IMG/VR virus record: IMGVR_UViG_3300045950_000007
Span: 1-20,009 of that record
DNA length: 20,009 nucleotides
Source of the DNA: a virus
Reading direction: 5' to 3' (one strand)
Part shown: piece after piece, positions 8,646 to 13,829 of the stretch
How positions within the stretch are numbered: the stretch's first letter is position 1
Layout: each line of letters starts with the position of its first letter
Translations under genes and position numbers: made by a program
Notes under the pieces: generated by a model
The model's input: only the letters and a program-made list of their open reading frames with translations
What the model was told of the DNA's origin: nothing
Databases searched by the model: none

Positions 8646-8681
8646 GGTGGTCTCCTGTTAAATGCCTCGGTTGTTTAACGG

Positions 8682-8867
8682 TTACTGCGCGTCCTGCTTC
8701 TTGCCCTTGGGCGGCTCGCTCAAGGTCACGTCGCCATCGGCCTCGCGTCGCGCCCAGTAGCTGCTGTGCGTGACGGTGTCGCCGCCCTCCGGCAGGAATG
8801 TGCCGTCTTCCTTGCGCACGCGCAGCCCCTTGACGGGCTTGGCGATGACGGGTTGTCCGAATTGCAT
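8682..8867 (-). CDS. Mu gp38-like small protein (DUF2635)
   Basis: This 61-residue protein of the DUF2635 family is found immediately before the sheath gene in Mu-like phages (Mu gp38). The reading is MQFGQPVIAKPVKGLRVRKE, then DGTFLPEGGDTVTHSSYWARRE and a lysine-rich tail GKKQDAQ. The PVKGLRVRKEDGTFLPEGG block with the following YWARR is diagnostic of the family. A strong AGGAG lies about 6 bases upstream of the ATG. The function is not established; the position suggests a role in tail assembly or in the sheath initiator region. Confidence 0.88.
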   Translation of the reverse strand: MQFGQPVIAKPVKGLRVRKEDGTFLPEGGDTVTHSSYWARREADGDVTLSEPPKGKKQDAQ

Positions 8868-8876
8868 GGTCGTCTC

Positions 8877-9470
8877 CTATTGAAGTTGTTGGGTGTCTTG
8901 CAGTTCCGGCTTGCCGGTCGTGAAATCCTGGGGATCGCCCGCCCACTTGCCGTGTTCCGCCGCCGTTACGTGCGGCGGAATGTCGTAGTCGGTGCGCAGC
9001 GTGGCGAAATTCGCCAGCGCCGTTTCGTCGATGCCCGCCGGCATCGTGGCGCTGGTCTCGACGCGCACCACGCCGACCGTAAGTCCAGCCTGGAACAGCT
9101 TGTCGTCGTTCATGAAGTCCACACCCGCGACACGCCAGACACAGCCCCCGGCGCGGCCGTTCTCTGCGAGGCCGATCACGCCCTCCAGCATCCCGTACAG
9201 GCCGATCACCTTGCCGTCACCGCGCCGCGCGTCTTCGTGGCCGCGCGCGTTGCGCGCCACGCACGCCAGGCCGAACGGCACCGCCAGCACGCCGGAATCC
9301 GCCTTGTATGGATGCCCGGCCACCACATAGACGGCCGGTGCATCGGCCGCCATGCGCTTGACCAGATTGTCGCCGTCGAGATCGGGCAGCGTGTCCACCC
9401 TCGCCAGCTTCTGCTTGAGTGGGCTCTGCTCGACCATCGAGACCAGCCCGGCTTCCATCTCCGCGAACAT
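8877..9470 (-). CDS. Mu gp37-like protein (DUF1834)
   Basis: This protein of about 197 residues begins MFAEMEAGLVSMVEQSPLKQ and belongs to the Mu gp37 family, a conserved tail-region protein probably acting at the tail terminator or neck side. The block AVYVVAGHPYKADSGVLAVPFGL followed by LACVARNARGHEDARRGDG and the ending EHGKWAGDPQDFTTGKPELQ fit the family. The start is set at 9470 by a TGATG junction with the gpG-like gene and a GAGGGGG upstream; the longer open frame is only the gpG shadow. Biochemical function is unknown. Confidence 0.85.
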   Translation of the reverse strand: MFAEMEAGLVSMVEQSPLKQKLARVDTLPDLDGDNLVKRMAADAPAVYVVAGHPYKADSGVLAVPFGLACVARNARGHEDARRGDGKVIGLYGMLEGVIGLAENGRAGGCVWRVAGVDFMNDDKLFQAGLTVGVVRVETSATMPAGIDETALANFATLRTDYDIPPHVTAAEHGKWAGDPQDFTTGKPELQDTQQLQ

Positions 9471-9961
9471 CAATGTGCCCCCTCGATGCGCGCCTGGAGA
9501 ATGTCCAGGATGTCGCCGGCGTTTTCGTCGTTCACGCCCAGGTATGGGCGCGCCGGAATGGTGACTTCCTTGGCACTCACGAACGCGCCGCTGGCCAGCC
9601 GGAAGCGCAGCGACGTGGCGAACTTTGGCTTGATGACCCCGCCGAGCTGATGGATCGCCGCATAGATGCGGTTGGTACCCCACTCGGCGAACTTGCTGCC
9701 GGAGCGGCTGGTGATGGAACCGGCCAGGTGTCCGTCCCTGGTCAGCGTCTTTCCGCCGTGCAGTTGCACGCGCAGGCTGGGTTTCCAGCGGTTGCCGTCC
9801 GGACTGATCTGCAATCTGAACCGCTCGCGGGTAGAGCTTTCGCCGTAGGTGGCGATGTCGCGCATGGCGTCAGCCGGGTTCCGCCCCAGCGCGATCAGCG
9901 CCATCAGCTTGGTGCGGATGCCGCTGTCATCGATCTCGGCGCGAATGCTGATGCCGCTCAT
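9470..9961 (-). CDS. G: Phage virion morphogenesis protein (Mu gpG / P2 gpS type)
   Basis: This 163-residue protein begins MSGISIRAEIDDSGIRTKLM. The segments STRERFRLQISPDGNRWKPS, LTRDGHLAGSITSRSGSKFAEWGTN and YAAIHQLGG followed by IPARPYLGV are typical of the virion morphogenesis family that includes Mu gpG and P2 gpS (tail completion). The start overlaps the gp36-like stop (TGATG). In Mu this gene follows F and precedes protease I; here it lies between gp36 and gp37, a changed gene order. The function as a tail completion or head-tail joining factor is taken from the family. Confidence 0.92.
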   Translation of the reverse strand: MSGISIRAEIDDSGIRTKLMALIALGRNPADAMRDIATYGESSTRERFRLQISPDGNRWKPSLRVQLHGGKTLTRDGHLAGSITSRSGSKFAEWGTNRIYAAIHQLGGVIKPKFATSLRFRLASGAFVSAKEVTIPARPYLGVNDENAGDILDILQARIEGAH

Positions 9962-10461
9962 CAATAGCCCTCCAGCGCGCCGGGCGTGAATACCCTGTTC
10001 GGTGCGGAATGGCTCACCGCAGCTATATCTTGCACAGGCACCTGGTTGTCGTTCGCGCCAAGATTGACCGATCCTTTGCTGATCGCCTCCAGCAACTTGA
10101 CCGCGTCCTTGTAGCGCTGCGTGATCTGCTCGGTGGCGATGTCGTCGTAAAGCGCATAGCGCGCAAGATCGCACGCGACGCCGATCACCAGTCGCGGCAC
10201 TACGGACAGCGGCGTCGTGTAGCGCCCCATCAGATAACCGTCGATCACGCTGTCCGCATCCATCAGCCTCTGGTTGACCACTGCCAGCGCCGCCGCTGTC
10301 GCGGCTTGTTCATCCGCCGTGTAGCCGCTCATGCTGCCGCCCGCAGCGGCCGTTTGCAGCATCGCGGCGGACACCAGGCGCGGCATGCCGCGATCGGCAC
10401 GCTGCGCAATCTCTTCGGCAGAGAACCGATCCAGCAGGACAGTGGCGGAGGCGTAGCTCAT
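9961..10461 (-). CDS. Mu gp36-like protein (DUF1320), probable head-tail adaptor
   Basis: This 166-residue protein of the DUF1320 family (Mu gp36) is likely a head-tail connector adaptor. It begins MSYASATVLLDRFSAEEIAQ. The segments AAALAVVNQRLMDADSVIDGYLMGRYTTPL and VVPRLVIGVACDLARYALYDD are the diagnostic helical core. It starts 6 bases after the gp35-like stop and ends in a one-base overlap with the gpG-like gene. The adaptor role is by family and position; a repeat of the AAAGG-rich linker at residues 37-45 is unremarkable. Confidence 0.9.
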   Translation of the reverse strand: MSYASATVLLDRFSAEEIAQRADRGMPRLVSAAMLQTAAAGGSMSGYTADEQAATAAALAVVNQRLMDADSVIDGYLMGRYTTPLSVVPRLVIGVACDLARYALYDDIATEQITQRYKDAVKLLEAISKGSVNLGANDNQVPVQDIAAVSHSAPNRVFTPGALEGY

Positions 10462-10467
10462 CGCGGA

Positions 10468-10818
10468 TTACTGCGCGGCGTTGATCTGCGCCCAGGCCGC
10501 ATCGCGGTCGGCAGCAGCGACCGGCCAGCCGGTGATCGCGGCGATGGGTTCGGTCTTCGGTGCGCCGCTCTTCGCCCACAGCGCCTTGTCGTTGGCATCG
10601 AGCTGCCCGATGGCGGACACGATGGCGACGATGCGTTCGGCATCGTCGGCGGGGGCGGTCAGCGTGTTGCCTGCGGCCGACACAGCGCCCCGTTCGATTG
10701 CTTTCACCGCCAACAGGTCTTCGGCTTCCTTGTCTTCCAGGTCGATCGGTTCACCGACGCCGTATTCCTTGCCGTCGTGGCGGATCGGGCTTGCAACTTG
10801 ATAGGTTTTCTTTGCCAT
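10468..10818 (-). CDS. Mu gp35 / HI1506-like protein
   Basis: This 116-residue protein matches the Mu gp35 (FluMu HI1506) family found right after the major capsid gene. The N-terminus MAKKTYQVASPIRHDGKEYG with VGEPIDLEDKEAEDLLAVKAIE is a small beta/alpha domain. The C-terminus (LDANDKALWAKSGAPKTEPI then ITGWPVAAADRDAAWAQI) resembles the HI1506 helical domain. A GAGGAAA ribosome binding site precedes the ATG. The role in Mu is not well defined, but a neck or head-completion function is plausible. The gene is separated from the capsid gene by 65 bases that contain a long hairpin. Confidence 0.82.
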   Translation of the reverse strand: MAKKTYQVASPIRHDGKEYGVGEPIDLEDKEAEDLLAVKAIERGAVSAAGNTLTAPADDAERIVAIVSAIGQLDANDKALWAKSGAPKTEPIAAITGWPVAAADRDAAWAQINAAQ

Positions 10819-10844
10819 GATTTCCTCTTGTCTCTTGGCCTAGT

Positions 10845-10869
10845 CCACGCCGCCATCGAGGCGGCGTGG
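10845..10869 (-). other. Strong hairpin after the major capsid gene
   Basis: A perfect 10-bp stem (CCACGCCGCC / GGCGGCGTGG) with a five-base loop lies between the capsid and gp35-like genes. No U-run follows on the minus strand, so a full intrinsic terminator is unlikely. It more probably attenuates transcription or protects the 3' end of the capsid message, a common arrangement after major capsid genes. Confidence 0.6.
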
Positions 10870-10883
10870 GGGCGGCACTTTCA

Positions 10884-11822
10884 CTAAGCGACCGCGTTCT
10901 GGATCAGGTAACCGGCTGCGGCTGCGGCGATCACCGGGGCACGCTCGTCGGTGACCGGGTAAATCCAGCTCTTGGCGTTGCGGTCCTGGTAGGCCATCTC
11001 GACCATCGGGTTGCCGCGCAGGCGGTAGGTGTAGCCGTAGCTAGGCAGGCCACCATCGTCCGCCGTGGCGATCTCGGTGAAGGCGACGATCACATCCTTG
11101 CCCCACACGTCGGTCATGGTGCCGGCGTTGTCGTAAATCGCGTCGCCGCTCACGACGCGCTCGACGTCGAACAAGTCCGCCAGCATCTCCAGCGTCAGGC
11201 TGTCGCGGGAGGTGTACTTCACGCGATCGACAAGCTTCGGGTGGCGCTTGGCCGCCTTGAACGCCTTGGGAGAAAGCACCACCGTGTTGGGGCGCTGGCC
11301 AACCTGCGCACGGATCACCTCGACGGCGGTGTCGATGTCGCCAGCGGGGTCGGACACGCCGCTGGCGTAATCAGACCACTGCGAAGTTCCGGCCAGCGTC
11401 GTCTTGTTGGCTGCGGCATAGTTCGCCGCGTTGCGGGCGATGGTCGCCGCCTGGTATTCGTTGGTGAGCAGGATGATGTTCTGCGTCTTGGTGACCGCGC
11501 CGCGCCCCATGTCGATGCCGGGCACCTGGTTGGCTTCCTGCAGATGTTCGAACGGCACCTTGCCTTCCAGGGAATGTTGCTCCAGCGCATAAGGTGCGCC
11601 GAGATGGCCGAACTGAACGCGCTTGGTATTGGAGCCGGGGGCACGGGCCGTGTTGTACAGCACGAAGTCTTCCTTGCCGAACTGGAGGATCTTGCCGCCG
11701 CGCTGATCGACCGGGACGACCGGGAACAGGAAGTCGGCCACCATGCGGCCGTTCTTGTATCCCTGGGCAACCGTAGTCAGGATCGGGTCGATCACGCGCG
11801 CTTGTGCGTTGGTCATACTCAT
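10884..11822 (-). CDS. Major capsid protein (not Mu gpT type)
   Basis: This 312-residue protein lies between the cement protein and the gp35-like gene, where the major head protein is expected. It reads MSMTNAQARVIDPILTTVAQ, then a block VADFLFPVVPVDQRGGKILQF with FGKEDFVLYNT, and later TVVLSPKAFKAAKRHPKLVD and DVWGKDVIVAFTEIATADDG. This is the pattern of a HK97-fold capsid subfamily common in GC-rich transposable phages and unlike Mu gpT, which starts quite differently. AAAGGAA lies about 8 bases before the first of two nearby ATGs, so the first is preferred. The fold assignment is inferred from family pattern and context. Confidence 0.9.
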   Translation of the reverse strand: MSMTNAQARVIDPILTTVAQGYKNGRMVADFLFPVVPVDQRGGKILQFGKEDFVLYNTARAPGSNTKRVQFGHLGAPYALEQHSLEGKVPFEHLQEANQVPGIDMGRGAVTKTQNIILLTNEYQAATIARNAANYAAANKTTLAGTSQWSDYASGVSDPAGDIDTAVEVIRAQVGQRPNTVVLSPKAFKAAKRHPKLVDRVKYTSRDSLTLEMLADLFDVERVVSGDAIYDNAGTMTDVWGKDVIVAFTEIATADDGGLPSYGYTYRLRGNPMVEMAYQDRNAKSWIYPVTDERAPVIAAAAAGYLIQNAVA

Positions 11823-11846
11823 GGTGTTTTTCCTTTCAGGTAATGG

Positions 11847-12194
11847 TTAAGCTGCGTTCGGGATCAGCAGCACTTCGATGAACTGCCCGGCTGCGGACGC
11901 AGCCTCCAGCGCCACGGCCACCTTCGCGCCGGCCACTGCCCAGGGAATCGCCTTGCCGTTCGCGTCGGCCTTCAGCGTTGCGCCAGCCGTAATGGTTGCA
12001 CCCGCCTCGACGATGGTAGTGCCCAGCGCATCGACAGCCAGCGCAGCACCGTCTGCCGCATCGGTAGTGGCGACGCCCAGGGTGTTCTCATCGGCCACCG
12101 CCTGGTCGCGCAGCGGGGTCACGAAACGGTGGGCAGTCACGGCGCCGCTGGCGAGAATGCTCAGCGTCAGCAGCGGAATAGATTGTTTGCTCAT
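11847..12194 (-). CDS. Capsid cement/decoration protein (DUF2190)
   Basis: This 115-residue protein begins MSKQSIPLLTLSILASGAVT. It is rich in Ala, Gly, Thr and Val, with the segment AVADENTLGVATTDAADGAA followed by VEAGATITAGATLKADANGK, which is the beta-rich pattern of DUF2190 capsid cement proteins. These trimerise on the outside of the shell after expansion. The gene sits directly between the scaffold and the major capsid genes and has a strong AAGGAGA ribosome binding site. Mu itself has no gene in this place; related transposable phages do, so this marks a different head module. Confidence 0.85.
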   Translation of the reverse strand: MSKQSIPLLTLSILASGAVTAHRFVTPLRDQAVADENTLGVATTDAADGAALAVDALGTTIVEAGATITAGATLKADANGKAIPWAVAGAKVAVALEAASAAGQFIEVLLIPNAA

Positions 12195-12216
12195 CTTGGT
12201 CTCCTTGTTGAGAGGG

Positions 12217-12699
12217 TTATGCGCTCACGGCGGCCAGCGCGGCCTCGTAAGTCGTCTTGTGTGCAGCCTGGTGGGCCAGCGCTTTGTTGTGCAGCGCCAG
12301 GCGGTCTGCGTCCACGCCGTAGCCGGAGGGGGCGGCGAAGTTCACCGTGCCGTCCGCATCGCCGCCGGCACCCGCCACCTCGCCGAACTCGACCTGCTTG
12401 GGCTGCGCCTGCAGGAATTTCTTGAAGGCGTCGATCAGCGGCTTCTTGGCGTCGCCTTCGCCGAACTCGATGACCTGTTCCTGCCCGGCCATGTAGTCCA
12501 GCGTGGCGACCGCCAAGTCCTTGTTGGCGGGTAGCAGCTTGCCTTCCTTCACCAGCCCTTCGGCGAAGGACAGGTGGTCGGCGTGACGCGCATCGGCTGC
12601 GCGCTTTTTCTCGGCTTCGGCAAACTCGGCCAGCCTGGCCTTGTTCGCGGCGTTCTCGGCTTCCAGTTCGGCGAGCCGGGCTTTCTCTTCAGCGGACAT
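12217..12699 (-). CDS. Z: Internally started head scaffold (Mu gpZ-like)
   Basis: Inside and in frame with the protease gene lies an ATG (complement of 12697-12699) preceded by AAAGGAG at the ideal distance (bases 12705-12711). The resulting protein of 160 residues begins MSAEEKARLAELEAENAANK and forms a long charged coiled coil (to about residue 50) before a C-terminal domain with LLPANKDLAVATLDYMAGQE. Mu encodes scaffold Z as the 3' part of protease gene I, and lambda does the same with C and Nu3. The strong internal ribosome binding site is the direct evidence that the scaffold is made separately. Confidence 0.82.
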   Translation of the reverse strand: MSAEEKARLAELEAENAANKARLAEFAEAEKKRAADARHADHLSFAEGLVKEGKLLPANKDLAVATLDYMAGQEQVIEFGEGDAKKPLIDAFKKFLQAQPKQVEFGEVAGAGGDADGTVNFAAPSGYGVDADRLALHNKALAHQAAHKTTYEAALAAVSA

Positions 12700-13377
12700 T
12701 TCGTCTCCTTTCGGTTGTGGATCGGCGAATGCCGGAGCGGGCGCGCCGGCGGCTTGGTCTTCTCTCAGGGATTCGTCCAGTTCCTTCCTGGCGGATTGCT
12801 CCAAGCTCTGGACGGTGTAGGGCGGGATCACCGAGTCGGCCTCATCCTTGCCGAACTTGCCGATGATCCAGTCGCGCAGGCTGCGCCACAGGCTGGCGTT
12901 GTCCACGTCGTCCCATTCGGCGAAGTCGGCCGCGCCGATCTCTTCGGAGAAGGTGAGCAGACCATCTTCGGCTTCCGAGAACTCAGGGTCTTCCATCCCC
13001 TTGATGGCGGGGGGTACCGCGCCAAGAAATCCGATATGTTTGACGTAGTACACGCCCGGAACCGGGTTGCCCGGATGATTGGGCGGATAGAAAGAGGCCG
13101 AACGCTTCTTCCAGCGGCCGGCCTTCACGTCTTCCGCAAAGGCTGGCTCGACTTGGCGAGGCACAGCCAGCAATATGCCTGGCTTGGACACAATGGAAGC
13201 CGCCCAGCCATAGGCCGGGTCGTCAGTCTTGGGATGCCCCTTCACGAAGGGGGCTTCGTGAAGGGCGGGATCGTATGCTGCGGCAGTGGCATCCAGCATT
13301 GTCTGGGTGAACTCGATCACCTCGCCGCTCATCGCGGTGCGTTTGCCGGGCTTGAATATTTGAATGGGCTTGTTCAT
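12217..13377 (-). CDS. I: Head maturation protease with scaffold domain (Mu gpI-like)
   Basis: This 386-residue Mu-like prophage I protein starts MNKPIQIFKPGKRTAMSGEV. The protease part (about residues 1-160) carries the family marks AAAYDPALHEAPFVKGHPK, DDPAYGWAASI and KRSASFYPP with the block GFLGAVPPAIKGM. The C-terminal 160 residues are the coiled-coil scaffold that is also made alone. The protease cuts the scaffold during prohead maturation. The start is fixed by the conserved IQIFKPG segment. No ribosome binding site is visible; instead a hairpin ends 1 base before the ATG. This is the first gene after the central non-coding region, so it probably begins a new transcript. Confidence 0.93.
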   Translation of the reverse strand: MNKPIQIFKPGKRTAMSGEVIEFTQTMLDATAAAYDPALHEAPFVKGHPKTDDPAYGWAASIVSKPGILLAVPRQVEPAFAEDVKAGRWKKRSASFYPPNHPGNPVPGVYYVKHIGFLGAVPPAIKGMEDPEFSEAEDGLLTFSEEIGAADFAEWDDVDNASLWRSLRDWIIGKFGKDEADSVIPPYTVQSLEQSARKELDESLREDQAAGAPAPAFADPQPKGDEMSAEEKARLAELEAENAANKARLAEFAEAEKKRAADARHADHLSFAEGLVKEGKLLPANKDLAVATLDYMAGQEQVIEFGEGDAKKPLIDAFKKFLQAQPKQVEFGEVAGAGGDADGTVNFAAPSGYGVDADRLALHNKALAHQAAHKTTYEAALAAVSA

Positions 13378-13378
13378 G

Positions 13379-13398
13379 CCGCCATTCTGGGATGGCGG
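13379..13398 (-). promoter_or_regulatory. I: Hairpin at the protease I start codon
   Basis: CCGCCAT and ATGGCGG form a 7-bp perfect stem around a six-base loop, ending one base before the ATG of the protease gene on the minus-strand message. It covers the place where a ribosome binding site would be, and no Shine-Dalgarno sequence is visible. It could limit protease initiation relative to the internally started scaffold. Confidence 0.5.
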
Positions 13399-13412
13399 AC
13401 TTGACGAGGCGA

Positions 13413-13430
13413 TACCGAAACGTTTCGGTA
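13413..13430. promoter_or_regulatory. 18-bp perfect palindrome, operator-like
   Basis: TACCGAAACGTTTCGGTA is a perfect 18-bp palindrome 36 bases upstream of protease I. The core GAAACGTTTC with a central CG resembles LacI-family operators in general. It would lie just downstream of the candidate promoter start point, a position suited to repression. It does not match the TTAT-N6-ATAA type site of the Mu late activator C. The binding protein is unknown. Confidence 0.5.
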
Positions 13431-13464
13431 CTGCCGGAGGGGCGGGTTGCGTGAGGCGCTTTTT

Positions 13465-13493
13465 ACCCTAACAGACCTCCCGGAAAAATGCAA
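13465..13493 (-). promoter_or_regulatory. Weak candidate promoter for the protease/head operon
   Basis: On the minus strand TTGCAT (complement of 13488-13493) and TAGGGT (complement of 13465-13470) are spaced by 17 bases, pointing at protease I. The -35 element matches 4 of 6 consensus bases, the -10 only 3 of 6. Mu late promoters are weak and need activator C, so a poor match is not disqualifying. Position after a terminator is the main argument. Confidence 0.3.
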
Positions 13494-13618
13494 AACGGGG
13501 AGCTACCGCAAAACCCGCATCCGAAACTACATAAAATCACCCGCGCAAAGGCCGTTAGACCACCGTTAAAAACGGCGCGCGCGATTTTTGGCTATATCGG
13601 CGCGTGGCGATGGGTAGT

Positions 13619-13639
13619 AAAACGCCGTATGGGCGTTTT
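13619..13639. terminator. Bidirectional intrinsic terminator
   Basis: AAAACGCC, loop GTATG, GGCGTTTT forms an 8-bp stem with A-run on one side and T-run on the other, so it can terminate transcripts in either direction. On the minus strand it lies about 180 bases after the MuF stop and would end the lysis-packaging transcript before the protease operon. The T-run is five on the plus strand and four on the minus strand. Confidence 0.65.
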
Positions 13640-13678
13640 TCCTGATTCCAGAAAATTCGGGAGAAAGGGATGTCTTCC

Positions 13679-13708
13679 TTGCCCCCCCGGTTGGAGTGGG
13701 ACTATACT
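13679..13708 (+). promoter_or_regulatory. Candidate plus-strand promoter for a structured RNA
   Basis: TTGCCC (13679-13684) and TATACT (13703-13708) are spaced by 18 bases; the -10 matches 5 of 6 and the -35 matches 4 of 6 consensus positions. It points to the right, against all genes, straight into the structured element that follows. Chance occurrence cannot be excluded in a single hit. Confidence 0.35.
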
Positions 13709-13711
13709 TGC

Positions 13712-13829
13712 CCTAAGCGGGTGCGACACGGTGCTATTCCCCCGGCCGTAACACGGCAGCAATGCCGGAGTGCTATGTGGGGTTGCCGGGAAACCGGAAT
13801 GGGGGGCCCCACCACCCGCGATTATTTTT
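13712..13829 (+). ncRNA. Possible structured small RNA, antisense to the MuF 3' end
   Basis: GCGGGTG (13717-13723) pairs perfectly with CACCCGC (13813-13819), enclosing about 90 bases. Inside, GTGGGG (13777-13782) pairs with CCCCAC (13807-13812), which abuts the closing stem, and contains CCGG-GAAA-CCGG (13786-13797), a GNRA-type tetraloop hairpin. Another small stem is GCCG/CGGC at 13745-13757. A U-rich tract (13821-13829) follows, as at an intrinsic terminator. With the upstream promoter this reads like a small RNA of about 115 bases. The same pairings could act in the minus-strand message as a 3' structure of the MuF transcript. No known RNA family is recognised. Confidence 0.35.

Larger units (their letters stand above)
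13378..13821. other. Central non-coding region between MuF and protease I
   Basis: About 440 bases hold no convincing gene on the minus strand; every ATG there is followed by an early stop. The stretch contains, from the MuF side: a structured GC-rich element (about 13712-13820), a candidate plus-strand promoter, a bidirectional terminator, AT-richer sequence with a small CCGTT/AACGG hairpin (13563-13575), a weak promoter pointing at protease I, an 18-bp palindrome and a start-codon hairpin. In Mu the central strong gyrase site and late promoter PI are reported in the same interval upstream of gene I, so this may be their counterpart. That equivalence is positional only. Confidence 0.7.

Noticed and set aside
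7149-8678. A 509-codon open frame on the plus strand over the sheath gene
   Set aside because: It is the mirror of the sheath gene; its product is rich in Arg, His, Gly and Val with no recognisable domain, as expected from GC-rich antisense frames.
8657-8679. GTTAAA/TTTAAC hairpin between the gp38-like and sheath genes
   Set aside because: Short AT-rich stem with an 11-base loop; too weak to support a regulatory claim.
13554-13560. GTTAGAC resembling an integron attC core
   Set aside because: A seven-base degenerate match with no partner core or paired stem in the expected place; chance.
13488-13751. An 87-codon plus-strand frame in the central gap, considered as an immunity gene for the MuF nuclease
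   Set aside because: No ribosome binding site, no domain, and it runs through the terminator and the structured element; composition is like random translation.
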